From NCBI RefSeq assembly GCF_004348995.1, contig NZ_SMKQ01000078.1:1-35319 (forward strand): DNA of 35,319 nt, in the 5' to 3' direction. The translations under genes were made by a program, and so were the position numbers. Below are positions 24,622 through 33,423 of this stretch, one piece after another (within the stretch, counting starts at the first letter, position 1; each line of letters starts with the position of its first letter). This DNA comes from Nonomuraea terrae (GTDB lineage: Bacteria > Actinomycetota > Actinomycetes > Streptosporangiales > Streptosporangiaceae). Below the pieces are notes generated by a model. It was not told where the DNA came from, did no database searches, and saw nothing but the letters and a program-made list of their open reading frames with translations.

Positions 24622-25377
24622 CAGCAGGCCGCCGCCGACGAGGGCCGCCGCGGCCCAGCACGCGACGACGCCCAGCCCGGCCCACGGGCCGACGGGCATG
24701 CTCGCCAGGTCCGTGGTGGCCTGGACGGCGAGCCCGGCGTTCACCGGCGAGAGCTGCCACAGGATCCGCTGCAGGTCCTCGTCCCTCACCATGAGGACGA
24801 CGATCGGGAAGAGGTGGAGCAGGCCGAGCACGGCCCCGCAGGCAGCCACCTGGTCGCGCACGGCCACCGCGACACCCGTGGCCAGCAGCGCGACCAGCCC
24901 GAGATAGAGCACCGAGCCGGCGGCGGCGCGCAGCGTGGCGGCGTCGGCGAGCGACAGCGGCGGGTAGCCGTGCTCCGGTGTGAAGCCGCCGCCGGGCAGC
25001 AACAGCCGGCCCGCCAGCAGCGAGCCGAGCACCGCCGGGACGCCCGCCCCCAAGGTCAGGCCGGTGACCAGGGTCGCCTTGGCGGCCAGCGTGACCGTCC
25101 TGCGCGGCATCGCGGCCAGGGTCGTCGCGACCATCCCGGTGCCGTACTCGCCGCACACCACCGCCACGGCCAGGAGCGCGACCAGTGCCTGGCCGGCCTG
25201 CACCCCGAAGAGGCTGACGCGGACGGCGTCCAGCCCGCAGCCCGCGGCCGCGCAGTCCATGACGCCGGCCGCGACGCCGCTCACGGCCACGGTCGCCACG
25301 ACGACGCCGAGCAGCAGCAGGCCGGGTCCGGGAACGGTGCGCAGCTTCGTCCACTCGGCGTGCAGTTCCCGCCTCAC
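24601..25377 (-). CDS. ABC-2 type transporter permease (second subunit)
   Basis: The protein has 258 residues from GTG 25377, which overlaps the stop of the upstream permease (GTGA). The N-terminus RRELHAEWTKLRTVPGPG has the EWTKLRT signature seen at the start of many actinobacterial ABC-2 permeases, including the one upstream. About six helices follow (LLLLGVVVATVAVSGVAAG, ALVALLAVAVVCGEY, LTLGAGVPAVLGSLLAG, VLYLGLVALLATGVAVAV, GAVLGLLHLFPIVVLMV, WAGLGVVACWAAAALVGGG). It is the last gene of the ATPase-permease-permease operon. Confidence 0.88.
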   Translation of the reverse strand: MRRELHAEWTKLRTVPGPGLLLLGVVVATVAVSGVAAGVMDCAAAGCGLDAVRVSLFGVQAGQALVALLAVAVVCGEYGTGMVATTLAAMPRRTVTLAAKATLVTGLTLGAGVPAVLGSLLAGRLLLPGGGFTPEHGYPPLSLADAATLRAAAGSVLYLGLVALLATGVAVAVRDQVAACGAVLGLLHLFPIVVLMVRDEDLQRILWQLSPVNAGLAVQATTDLASMPVGPWAGLGVVACWAAAALVGGGLLLRLRDA

Positions 25378-26885
25378 GCGTCCCTCCGCTCCAGCCGGTA
25401 CGCGGCCAGCCCGAGGGCGACGACGGCGTACGCGCACAGCACGGCGAAGCCGGCCCACGGCGGGAGCGGGAAGTACCCGGCGGCGGGGGCGTAGTGGCCG
25501 ATCACATGGGCGTACTCGGGGATGCTCTGCTGGACGGCGAAGCCGGCGGCCGGGGTGAGGCGCAGCAGCCACCGCGACACCTCGTCGGGCAGGATGGACG
25601 CGGTCGCGAGCACGTACGGGACCACGAGCGCCGTGATCGCCGCGACGGCCGCCGCCGCGCCGCGCCGGAAGAGCAGACCGAGGGCGACGGCGAGGACGGC
25701 GGCCACGGCGAGCAGCGCCGCGACGCCGACGACCACCCGGACCTCGGTGAGCGTGCCGACCGGCAGGGTGAAGACGCCGTTGCCGCGCAGGATCCCCCGG
25801 GCCAGCGGGGGCGTCACGGCGGTCGCCGGCAGCGCGAACGCGAAGGTCGCCGCCCCCGCCACGACCGCTTTGGCCACCGCCATCCGGCCGCGGCGCGGAC
25901 CGGCGAGCAGCGTGGTGCGGATGAGCCCCCGCCGGTACTCCGCCGTCGCGAACGACACCATCACCGCGACCACCACGACGAGCGCGATCAGCACACCGGT
26001 CAGCGCGTGTTCGATCCTGCCGTTCGAGGTGTCCGGGGCGATGTCACCGGTCCCCGTGAGGGCGAACGTGCCGCCGTTCCCCACGAACGCGCCCGGGTGG
26101 TGCGGGTTGCCGTCGGGGCCGAGCTCGACGCCGATGTCGTCGCGGCTCCACGTTCCGCCGGTGCCCGCGCCGCGCACGGTGACCTCGTCCATGGTCGCGG
26201 TGACCTCGGTGAAGCGGGAGGCCGAGGCGGATCCGCCGAGCGGGTTGCGGACCACGCGTACGTCGCCGGGTGAGGCGGCGAACAGGCCGATGCGAACCCG
26301 GTGCGCCAGTCCGGTCAGGCGGGCGGTGCCGACGGTGGTCCACCGGCGGCCGTCGGGCGACTCCTCCCCGGTGATCGTCTCGCCGGTGCGGGTGAGCCGC
26401 AGCCAGCGCGGCGCTCCCCCGGCGCTGCCGGCCACGTCCTCGGTGAAGTCGTGCTGCATGCGTACGCCGTGGGCGCCGGTGACCATGACGGCCGCATACG
26501 CCGCGCCCTGCTTCGTGCTCTCCTTGACCATGATCCCGGCTTTCGCCCACGGCACGACGCCGGAGACGACGTTCCGGACGCCGGGGGTGGCGTCGGGCAG
26601 GCGGATCTGGCCGTTCATGGCCGTCACGCGGGCGGTGATGCCGCCGTCCCCGTCCAGGGACCGGCTGACGAAGAAGAAGCGGTCCTCCACGGCGCGGCCG
26701 TCGCGGCTGAGAGGAGGCGTGGGACACGGCACCTCGACCGGGCCCTGACTGCAGGAGGAGTGGCCGCCAGCGGCGAAGAGCAGGCCGAGCCCCAGGACGA
26801 GCAGCGAGGACGCCGCCAGCCCCGCCATCCAGCCGCGTACCGTCCTGAGCTTGGTCCACTCCGCCCGCAGGAGACGGGCGGTCAT
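25374..26885 (-). CDS. ABC-2 type permease with a large extracytoplasmic domain
   Basis: The protein has 503 residues from ATG 26885 (ATGA overlap with the ATPase stop). EWTKLRTVRGW and TM1 (about 20-40) come first. Residues about 45-255 form a soluble insert with the pattern of a concanavalin-like/DUF1349-type fold: AGIMVKESTKQGAAYAAVMV, GAPRWLRLTRTGETITGEES, DGRRWTTVG and RIGLFAASPG. This recalls domains that bind glycans or modify lectin-like surfaces. Five more helices follow from about 268 to the end. Such an insert is unusual in an ABC-2 permease and may bind the transported or sensed ligand outside the cell. Two Cys (in SSCSQGPVEVPCP) could form a disulphide. Confidence 0.85.
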   Translation of the reverse strand: MTARLLRAEWTKLRTVRGWMAGLAASSLLVLGLGLLFAAGGHSSCSQGPVEVPCPTPPLSRDGRAVEDRFFFVSRSLDGDGGITARVTAMNGQIRLPDATPGVRNVVSGVVPWAKAGIMVKESTKQGAAYAAVMVTGAHGVRMQHDFTEDVAGSAGGAPRWLRLTRTGETITGEESPDGRRWTTVGTARLTGLAHRVRIGLFAASPGDVRVVRNPLGGSASASRFTEVTATMDEVTVRGAGTGGTWSRDDIGVELGPDGNPHHPGAFVGNGGTFALTGTGDIAPDTSNGRIEHALTGVLIALVVVVAVMVSFATAEYRRGLIRTTLLAGPRRGRMAVAKAVVAGAATFAFALPATAVTPPLARGILRGNGVFTLPVGTLTEVRVVVGVAALLAVAAVLAVALGLLFRRGAAAAVAAITALVVPYVLATASILPDEVSRWLLRLTPAAGFAVQQSIPEYAHVIGHYAPAAGYFPLPPWAGFAVLCAYAVVALGLAAYRLERRDA

Positions 26886-27790
26886 CGGACCACCCCTGAG
26901 AAGCCTCCGGTGAGGTCGAGATACGCCTCTTCCAGCGTCGCCCGGTAGGCGCTCACCTCGGAGAACGGCACCCCGCACGCTCCGAGGAGCCGGACGACGT
27001 CCTCTGCGGGCGGCCCGGAGACGACGAGCGTGTCGCGCTCGCCCACGGTCACGGTGGCGCCTGCTCCGGCGAGGGCCCGCGCGGCCTCGGGACTCGCCGC
27101 CGTACGCACCGTCACCCGGGCGCGGGAGGCCGTGGCGATCAGCTCGTCCACCCCGACGTCGGCGACGACGCGGCCGCGGCCGGCGACCACGAGATGCCCG
27201 GCGGTGTCCTGCAGCTCGCTCATCAGGTGGCTGGAGACCAGCACGGCCCGGCCCTCGGCGGCCAGCGACCGCAGGAACCCGCGAATCCAGACGATGCCCT
27301 CCGGGTCGAGCCCGTTGAACGGCTCGTCCAGCATGAGCACCGGCGGGTCGCCGAGCAGGGCCGCGGCGATGCCGAGCCGCCCGCGCATGCCGAGGGAGTA
27401 GCCGCCCGCCCGGCGCCGCGCCGCCGGCGCCAGGCCGACCAGGTCGAGCAGCTCGTCCACCCGCCGGGCTCCCAGGCCCTGGGAGTGCGCGAGCCACAGC
27501 AGGTGGTCCCGCCCGGATCGGCCCGGCTGCAGCGCCCCGACGTCGAGCAGCGCGCCGACGTGGGTCAGCGGTCGCCGCAGGCTCCGGTACGGTCTCCCGC
27601 CCACCAACGCGTGCCCCTCGTCGGGCGCGTCCAGCCCGAGGACCACCCGCATGGTCGTGGACTTGCCCGCGCCGTTCGGCCCGACGAAGCCGGTCACCCG
27701 GCCTGGCCGCACGCGGAACGTCATGCCGTCCAGCGCCGTCGTGCGACCGTACCGCTTGCGCAGGCCGCTGACTTCGATGGTTGCTTCCAT
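26882..27790 (-). CDS. ABC transporter ATP-binding protein (BcrA/CcmA-type exporter)
   Basis: The protein has 302 residues. Walker A GPNGAGKST (about 38-46), signature YSLGMRGRLGIAAAL, Walker B VLMLDEPFNGLDPEG and switch VSSHLMSEL mark the BcrA/antibiotic-export group, whose signature is degenerate (SLGMR instead of SGGQ). The C-terminal 90 residues match the group's accessory domain. The gene starts the exporter operon and is divergent from the histidine kinase gene (112 bp apart). Family members often export antimicrobial peptides or confer resistance; the substrate here is unknown. Confidence 0.93.
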   Translation of the reverse strand: MEATIEVSGLRKRYGRTTALDGMTFRVRPGRVTGFVGPNGAGKSTTMRVVLGLDAPDEGHALVGGRPYRSLRRPLTHVGALLDVGALQPGRSGRDHLLWLAHSQGLGARRVDELLDLVGLAPAARRRAGGYSLGMRGRLGIAAALLGDPPVLMLDEPFNGLDPEGIVWIRGFLRSLAAEGRAVLVSSHLMSELQDTAGHLVVAGRGRVVADVGVDELIATASRARVTVRTAASPEAARALAGAGATVTVGERDTLVVSGPPAEDVVRLLGACGVPFSEVSAYRATLEEAYLDLTGGFSGVVR

Positions 27791-27859
27791 GCCCGGCGAC
27801 CCTAGGCACCGGCCTGGCCCGCGGTCGTCACGCCAGGGAGCGATCCCGGCGCGGGGCCG

Positions 27860-27875
27860 TCCCTCGTAGGAGGGA
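27860..27875. promoter_or_regulatory. Perfect palindrome between the exporter and kinase genes
   Basis: TCCCTC-GTAG-GAGGGA has 6-bp perfect arms and a 4-bp centre. It lies 27 bp before the kinase start codon and 69 bp before the exporter start. A LuxR/NarL-type response regulator binds short dyads of this kind, and one is encoded just downstream, so it is a candidate binding site. Confidence 0.45.
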
Positions 27876-27902
27876 TGCCAGACGGGGAGGCGGCGGGAAA
27901 CA

Positions 27903-29357
27903 ATGGGCCGCGTGAAGCGAGCGTACGACCGGGGCGGCAGATGGACGGCAGCGCTGGGGCGGGTCACCACGTGGGCGGTTCCGTCACGGCGGGGGGCCGC
28001 GGCGTCGTCCCTGCTGCCGCTCGTGGTCGCGGCGCTGCCGGCGCTGCTCGCCGTGGCCGAGGCGGCGGCGCAGGCGCACCATGCGTCCGGGCTGCTGTTC
28101 GGCTCGCGTGAGAGCATGCCGGCGGGCGGTCCTGGGAACGGGATCCCCCTGGACGGCGGCGTGGCCCCGTACGTCGTGGTGCTGTCGCTGCTCGCGCTGG
28201 CGACCACGCTCCCGCTGGGCTTGCTCTGGGGTCAGCCGGGCCTGGCGGCGGCGCTGGTGTCCGGCGCGGGCGTGCTGTCGATCGCGGCCTTCCGCACCTA
28301 CACCCTGGGCGGGCTGGTCGTTCAGGTCGTGGCGGCCTACCGGTACGGACGCCATGGGCCGCCGTCCCGGGCGGCGCTGGTGGCCGTGCCGTTCCCCGTG
28401 CTGGCGGTGGCGCTGGAGCCCGGCGGTCACGTGCGCGCGCTCACGCTGCTGGCCTCCTGCCTGGTCGCGCCGGCGGCGCTGGCCGGAATCGCCCGCCGGG
28501 CCCGCGGCCAGGCCACGGCGGACACCGCCGCCCGGCAGGTCGCCGCCGACAGCCTGCTGGAACACGCCGCCCGCGGCGAACGCGCCCGCATCGCCCGCGA
28601 GCTGCACGACGTCGTCGCCCACCACATCTCGATGGTCGCCGTGCAGGCGGAGACCGCCCGGCTGGCCGTCCCCGGCATGCCCGCGGCAGGAGCGGAACGG
28701 CTGTCGGCGATCGGCGACACCGCCCGGGCGGCCCTGACGGAGATGCGGCGGCTGCTCGGCGTCCTGCGCGAGGACACGAGGACGGGCACGAGCACGGGCA
28801 CGAGCACGGGCGCGGGGACGGAACCGGTCTGGCGGCCTCAGCCTGGTCTGCGCCTGCACGAGCTCAACGCGCTGGTCGACGCGTCGCGGGAGGCGTCGGG
28901 CAGTGTCACGCGGCTGACCCTGCGCGGCACCCCGGTCGAGCTCGACCCCGGCGTGGAGCTGGCGGCGTACCGGATCGTGCAGGAGGCGCTCACGAACGCG
29001 CGGCGGCACGCGCCCGGCGCGGCCGTGGACGTCGAACTCGACTACACCGCCGCCACCCTGGGTCTCCGCATCCGCGACAACGGCCCCGGCCCGCCGGAGC
29101 CGGTGCCGGGCACGGGAACGCACGACATCAGCGGCGGACACGGGCTCGGGGGCGGACACGGGTTGGCGGGCATGCGGGAGCGCGCGGCGGCGGTCGGCGG
29201 CGACCTGCGCACGGGCCCCGCCCCCGGTGGCGGCTTCCTCATCGAGGCGCGCCTTCCCGGCCGCGCCGAGCTCCGCACCGAACTCCGCGCCGAGACCCAC
29301 TTCCACAGGACCGGCGACTCTCCCGTCGACTCGCCAGGCTCCGGGAGCGGGGGGTGA
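27903..29357 (+). CDS. Sensor histidine kinase (NarL-system type, HisKA_3)
   Basis: The protein has 484 residues. About five to six N-terminal membrane helices (35-205) form the sensor. The dimerisation/phosphoacceptor helix is ERARIARELHDVVAHHISMV with His235, typical of HisKA_3 kinases. The ATPase domain (about 325-455) has YRIVQEALTNARRHAP (N-box) and RDNGPGPPEP and GHGLAGMRERA (G-boxes). A Thr-Gly-Thr-Ser repeat (TGTSTGTSTGAGT) links the two. The C-terminus after LPGRAELRTE is a short polar tail. The gene overlaps the response regulator start (GTGA). The partner is that regulator, and the divergent ABC exporter is the probable target. Confidence 0.92.
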   Translation: MGRVKRAYDRGGRWTAALGRVTTWAVPSRRGAAASSLLPLVVAALPALLAVAEAAAQAHHASGLLFGSRESMPAGGPGNGIPLDGGVAPYVVVLSLLALATTLPLGLLWGQPGLAAALVSGAGVLSIAAFRTYTLGGLVVQVVAAYRYGRHGPPSRAALVAVPFPVLAVALEPGGHVRALTLLASCLVAPAALAGIARRARGQATADTAARQVAADSLLEHAARGERARIARELHDVVAHHISMVAVQAETARLAVPGMPAAGAERLSAIGDTARAALTEMRRLLGVLREDTRTGTSTGTSTGAGTEPVWRPQPGLRLHELNALVDASREASGSVTRLTLRGTPVELDPGVELAAYRIVQEALTNARRHAPGAAVDVELDYTAATLGLRIRDNGPGPPEPVPGTGTHDISGGHGLGGGHGLAGMRERAAAVGGDLRTGPAPGGGFLIEARLPGRAELRTELRAETHFHRTGDSPVDSPGSGSGG

Positions 29358-30016
29358 GCATCAGCGTGGTCATCGCGGACGACCATCTGGTGGTGCGCAC
29401 CGGGTTCGCCGAGCTGCTCGACACCCAGGCCGACTTCGAGGTCGCCGGCACCGCCGCCGACGGCGCCGAGGCCGTGCGGATCTGCCGCGCGCTCCTGCCC
29501 GACGTCGTGCTCATGGACGTGCGCATGCCCGGCATGGGCGGCATCGAGGCCACCCGCCTGCTGGCCGGTCCCGGCGGGCCGAAGGTGCTCATCCTGACGA
29601 CGTTCGACCTGGACGAGTACGTTTACGACGCGCTCCGCGCGGGCGCCAGCGGCTTCCTGCTCAAGGATGTCACCGCGGAGCGACTCTTCGACGCCGTACG
29701 CGTGGTCGCCGCAGGGGACGCGTTGCTGGCCCCGGCGGTCACCCGCCGGCTGATCGCCGAGTTCACCCGCCTGGGTCCCGGCCCCGGCCCGGCCGCCGGC
29801 TCCCTTTCGGCACTCACTCCGCGCGAGACCGAGGTGCTGCGCCTCGTCGCCGAGGGCCTGTCCAATGTCGAGATCGCCGCCCGGCTGGTGGTCACCGAGG
29901 AGACGGTCAAGACACACGTCAGCCGGATCCTGCACAAGCTCGGCCTCCGCGACCGCACCCAGGCCGTCGTCACGGCGTACGAATCCGGCCTGGTCGTCCC
30001 CGGCACCAGGCCGTGA
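29354..30016 (+). CDS. NarL/LuxR-family response regulator
   Basis: The protein has 220 residues from GTG 29354, coupled to the kinase gene by a 4-nt overlap. The receiver domain has acidic pair Asp9-Asp10 and phosphoacceptor Asp55 (VVLMDVRMPG), with the conserved Lys in FLLKD. A LuxR-type HTH fills about 153-212 (LTPRETEVLRLVAEGLSNVEIAARL, TEETVKTHVSRILHKLGLRDR). Phosphorylation by the kinase should control DNA binding, most likely at the intergenic region upstream of the exporter operon. Confidence 0.94.
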   Translation: MSISVVIADDHLVVRTGFAELLDTQADFEVAGTAADGAEAVRICRALLPDVVLMDVRMPGMGGIEATRLLAGPGGPKVLILTTFDLDEYVYDALRAGASGFLLKDVTAERLFDAVRVVAAGDALLAPAVTRRLIAEFTRLGPGPGPAAGSLSALTPRETEVLRLVAEGLSNVEIAARLVVTEETVKTHVSRILHKLGLRDRTQAVVTAYESGLVVPGTRP

Positions 30017-30126
30017 TCACCCAGCCCTCCGCCCCGGACGGACCCTCACCAGGCGACGCCCACCCCTTCACCCGAAGCGCAGAGCCCGAACGCCCGGCAC
30101 GGGCACCATCCCCAACCCGGGACAGA

Positions 30127-30189
30127 ACCCGAACGCCCGGCGTGCCCGCCCACCAGGCGGACACCCACCATGACGCCGGGCGCTCGGGT
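30127..30189. terminator. Long inverted repeat between convergent response-regulator and rhaS genes
   Basis: ACCCGAACGCCCGGCGT (30127-30143) pairs with ACGCCGGGCGCTCGGGT (30173-30189), 16 of 17 positions, with a 29-nt loop. It lies between two convergent stops (30016 and 30200) and probably ends both units. A third partial copy of the left arm, CCCGAACGCCCGGC, is at 30085-30098 and could pair alternatively with the right arm. Confidence 0.55.
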
Positions 30190-30199
30190 CGTCCGGGAA

Positions 30200-31282
30200 T
30201 CAGAAGTCGAAGTCGTCGATGTTGTCCTTGTTGAACACCGTCGGCTTCCCGAGCAGCACCTCACCGTTCGCGCCCACGGTGTACTCGCCCAGCTTGCCCG
30301 CCTTGAACTTCTCCCCCTCGGCCCCGGTGATCTGCCCCGACGCCAGCGCCGCCGCCGCGTACGACGCCAGGTAGCCCAGGTCGGCCGGGTTCCACAGCTC
30401 GAACGCCTCGATGGTGCCGTCCTTGACGAACTTCCGCAGCTGGTTGGGCGTCCCCAGCCCGGTCAGCTTCACCTTCCCCTTGGACGGCGACTCCGACAGG
30501 TACCGGGCCGCGGCGGCGATCCCCACGGTCGTGGGCGAGATGATGCCCGCCAGGTCCGGGTACGACCGCAGCAGCCCCTGCGTCTCGGTGAACGACTTCT
30601 GGTCGTCGTCGTTGCCGTAGGCGACCTTGACCAGCTCCATGTCCTTGTACTCGGGCTTGCTGAGCTCGTCCTTCATGAACTCGATCCAGGTGTTCTGGTT
30701 GGTCGCGTTCGGGGTGGCGGACAGCACGGCGATCTTGCCCTTGTGGCCGAGCTGCTCGGCGAGGAGCTGCACCTGCGTACGGCCGAGGTCCTCGGCGCCG
30801 GCCTGGTTGACGAAGACGTGCCGCCCGTCGGGGGCGGTGTCGGAGTCGAAGCTGACCACCTTGACCCCGGCGGCCATGGCCTGCTTGAGCGCCGGCACCA
30901 CGGCGTTGGGGTCGTTGGCGGCGATCACGATGGCGTCCTGCCGCTGCTGGATCAGCGTGTTGATGTAGGACACCTGGGAGGAGGCGCTCGCGTCGGACGG
31001 CCCGACCTCCTTGCCCTCGCCGCCGAACTCCTTGGCCGCCGTGATGCCGCCTTCGTCGGCGATGGTGAAGTACGGGTTGTTGACCTGCTTCGGCAGGAAA
31101 GCGATCTTGAGTCCCTGCTTGAGGGGGGCGTTGGGGTTGGCCGAGGCCGACGCGGCGGTGGCCGGGGCCGAGGACTGCTGGGCGGCGACGTCGCTCCGCG
31201 TGGTGCCGCCGCCGCAGGCGGCCGTGAGGAGGACGAGCCCGGCGAGCAGCGCCACAGGGCGCCAGGGGGAACGCGTAGTCAT
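30200..31282 (-). CDS. rhaS: CUT2-family sugar ABC transporter substrate-binding lipoprotein (rhamnose type)
   Basis: The protein has 360 residues. The signal peptide ends in a lipobox (LLTAAC, Cys23). The mature part is a periplasmic-binding-protein type 1 fold: KIAFLPKQVNNPYF, SYINTLIQQRQDAIVIAANDPNAV, GVKVVSFDSD, AGIISPTTVGIAAAARYL, and a C-terminus NIDDFDF. This is closest, from memory, to RhaS-type rhamnose binders, with LsrB-like autoinducer-2 binders the alternative. It delivers sugar to the two permeases encoded just upstream. ATG 31282 overlaps the permease stop (ATGA). No rhamnose catabolic enzyme is in the window, so the substrate rests on sequence similarity. Confidence 0.88.
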   Translation of the reverse strand: MTTRSPWRPVALLAGLVLLTAACGGGTTRSDVAAQQSSAPATAASASANPNAPLKQGLKIAFLPKQVNNPYFTIADEGGITAAKEFGGEGKEVGPSDASASSQVSYINTLIQQRQDAIVIAANDPNAVVPALKQAMAAGVKVVSFDSDTAPDGRHVFVNQAGAEDLGRTQVQLLAEQLGHKGKIAVLSATPNATNQNTWIEFMKDELSKPEYKDMELVKVAYGNDDDQKSFTETQGLLRSYPDLAGIISPTTVGIAAAARYLSESPSKGKVKLTGLGTPNQLRKFVKDGTIEAFELWNPADLGYLASYAAAALASGQITGAEGEKFKAGKLGEYTVGANGEVLLGKPTVFNKDNIDDFDF

Positions 31283-32253
31283 GAAGCCGACTTCCCTTCC
31301 ACTGATGGTGTAGTGCGCCGCCGCCAGACCGCCCCCAGGTTCGGCGCCAGCACGGACGCGACGAGCAGCAGGCCCGTCACGAAGTTCAGCACTTCGTTCG
31401 CCACGTCGGCGAGGATCAGCGCGTTGCGTACGACGCCGAGGAGCAGCACCGCCATCAGCACGCCCGGCAGTGTGCCGCGCCCGCCGAAGATCGACACTCC
31501 GCCGAGCAGCACGGCTGCCACCACGGCGAGTTCCAGCCCCATCCCGTTGTCCGCCCGCGCGCTGGCGTACCGGAAGGTGTAGACGAGCGAGGCCAGCGAG
31601 GCCATCACGCCGGTGGCCACGAACAACCAGAACTTGATCCGCTTGACCCGCACCCCGGAGAAGTACGCGGCCTCCTCGTTGGAGCCGAGGGCGAAGACGG
31701 CCCGGCCGACCCCGGTGGCGTGCAGCACCACCGCCGCGACCACGGCCAGCACCGCCACCAGCACGGTGGCGACCGGCACCGGCCCGATCGAGGCCGTGGC
31801 CAGGCCGGTGTACGCCGGCGGCAGGTCGGCCACCGCCTGGTCGCCGAGTATCACGTACGCCAGCCCGCGGAACAGCGCGAACGTGCCGATCGTGACCGCC
31901 AGCGAGGGCAGGCCCAGCCGGGTGACGAGCAGGCCGTTGACCGCCCCGCACAGCGCCCCGACGAGCAGGCAGATCGGCATGATCATCTCGATGGAGAGCC
32001 CCGCGTTCCACAGCCAGCCGAGCACCGCGCACGACAGTCCGAGCGTCGAGGCCACCGACAGGTCGATCTCGGCGGCCACGATGACCAACGTCATGGTGAG
32101 CGCCATCAGGGCGATCTCGGTGGTGTCGAGGAGCAGGAACGAGACGTTGGAGCCGTTGGCGAAGCCGTCCACGCCGAGCGACGCCCAGACACAGACGCCG
32201 ACGAGCAGAACGAAGATCAGCCCTTCCCAGCGCCGCACCATCTCAAGCCGCAT
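31279..32253 (-). CDS. rhaQ: CUT2-family sugar ABC transporter permease
   Basis: The protein has 324 residues from ATG 32253 (MRLEMVRRWEGL), preceded by GGGGGTG; a GTG at 32286 would add 11 residues but has no RBS. About eight to ten helices are present. Branched-sugar permease landmarks: AAEIDLSVASTLGLSCAVLG, GALCGAVNGLLVTRLGLPSLAVTIGT, and GSNEEAAYFSGVRVKRIKF (EAA-like cytoplasmic loop). It pairs with the next permease upstream to form the heterodimeric membrane channel. It is 54 nt downstream of rhaP. Confidence 0.88.
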   Translation of the reverse strand: MRLEMVRRWEGLIFVLLVGVCVWASLGVDGFANGSNVSFLLLDTTEIALMALTMTLVIVAAEIDLSVASTLGLSCAVLGWLWNAGLSIEMIMPICLLVGALCGAVNGLLVTRLGLPSLAVTIGTFALFRGLAYVILGDQAVADLPPAYTGLATASIGPVPVATVLVAVLAVVAAVVLHATGVGRAVFALGSNEEAAYFSGVRVKRIKFWLFVATGVMASLASLVYTFRYASARADNGMGLELAVVAAVLLGGVSIFGGRGTLPGVLMAVLLLGVVRNALILADVANEVLNFVTGLLLVASVLAPNLGAVWRRRTTPSVEGKSAS

Positions 32254-32307
32254 CGTGGTGGCACCCCCTGTCCTGTGCGCAGGCACGCCACATCGTGGAA
32301 GCCCTGT

Positions 32308-33423
32308 TCACTCGGCCTCACCCCTTGAGGCCGGCTCGGTCGCCGTCGAGGCCGCGGCCTTTCCCCGCTCCGGTCCCGGCACAGGCGGCGGCGCCTCCCG
32401 CGACCGGCGGCGCAGTGCGGCGGCGACCCGCAGGGCGAGCACCCGGTCGAGGACGATGGCGGCGATCAGGAGGGCGCCGTTGATGGCCGTCTGGGCCAGC
32501 GCGTCCACCCGGAGCACGGCGAGTGCGCTGGTGATGCTCGACAGCAGCAGCGCGCCGAGTGCCGCGCCGTAGACGGTGCCGCTGCCGCCGAAGATGGCCA
32601 CGCCGCCGACCACGACGGCCGCGATCACGTCGAGCTCCTTGCCGGTGGCCACGGTGGCGTCCACGGTGCCGAACCTGGCCGCCCACATGACGCCGGCCAG
32701 CCCGGCCAGCGCCCCGTTGGCGACGAACGCGGCGACGATCCGGCGCCGCACGCGGATGCCGGCCAGCACGGCGGCCTCGGGGTTGGAGCCGATGGCGTAC
32801 AGCTCGCGGCCGGAGCGCAGGTTGCGCAGCATCCAGCCGACGACCAGCAGCACCACCAGGGCGACCAGCGCGAGCAGCGGCACGCCGAGGACCGAGCTGG
32901 TGCCGAGGGCGAGGAAGCCCTCCGGCATGTCGGCCGCGTTGACCTGACGGCCGCCGGCCCAGGCGTAGTCGATGCCCCGGAAGGCGTACAGAGTGCCGAG
33001 GGTGGCCACCAGAGCGGGCACCTTGGCCACGCCGACGAGCAGTCCGTTGACCGCTCCGCAGACCGCGCCCAGCAGCACGCAGCCGGCGATCACGACCGGG
33101 ATGGGCACGCCCGGGTTGTCGGCCAGGACCAGCGCGCCGCCGAACGCCGCCAGGCCCACGACGGAGCTGACCGAAAGGTCCACGTTCCTGGTGATGACGA
33201 CGAGCGTCTGCCCGACGGCGAGCAGGGCGATGATGGCGGAGTTGAGCAGGATGTCGCGCAGGCTGGCGTAGCTGAGGAAGCTCAGGTTGACCGCGCCCGT
33301 GACGCCGAACAGCGCGGCGAGCGCGACCACGATGCCCAGCTCCCGCACCCGCGCGACCCGGTCGACGAGCCGCCGCCCACCCCGGCCCCGTACGGTCTCA
33401 GCCGCCGTCGCCGTGGCGGTCAT
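32308..33423 (-). CDS. rhaP: CUT2-family sugar ABC transporter permease
   Basis: The protein has 371 residues, with the same fold as the downstream permease: TRNVDLSVSSVVGLAAFGGAL, GAVCGAVNGLLVGVAKVPALVATLGT and GSNPEAAVLAGIRVRRRIV (EAA-like loop). The C-terminus has a Pro/Glu/Ala-rich extension. ATG 33423 overlaps the ATPase stop (ATGA). With rhaQ it forms the translocation pathway. Confidence 0.88.
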   Translation of the reverse strand: MTATATAAETVRGRGGRRLVDRVARVRELGIVVALAALFGVTGAVNLSFLSYASLRDILLNSAIIALLAVGQTLVVITRNVDLSVSSVVGLAAFGGALVLADNPGVPIPVVIAGCVLLGAVCGAVNGLLVGVAKVPALVATLGTLYAFRGIDYAWAGGRQVNAADMPEGFLALGTSSVLGVPLLALVALVVLLVVGWMLRNLRSGRELYAIGSNPEAAVLAGIRVRRRIVAAFVANGALAGLAGVMWAARFGTVDATVATGKELDVIAAVVVGGVAIFGGSGTVYGAALGALLLSSITSALAVLRVDALAQTAINGALLIAAIVLDRVLALRVAAALRRRSREAPPPVPGPERGKAAASTATEPASRGEAE

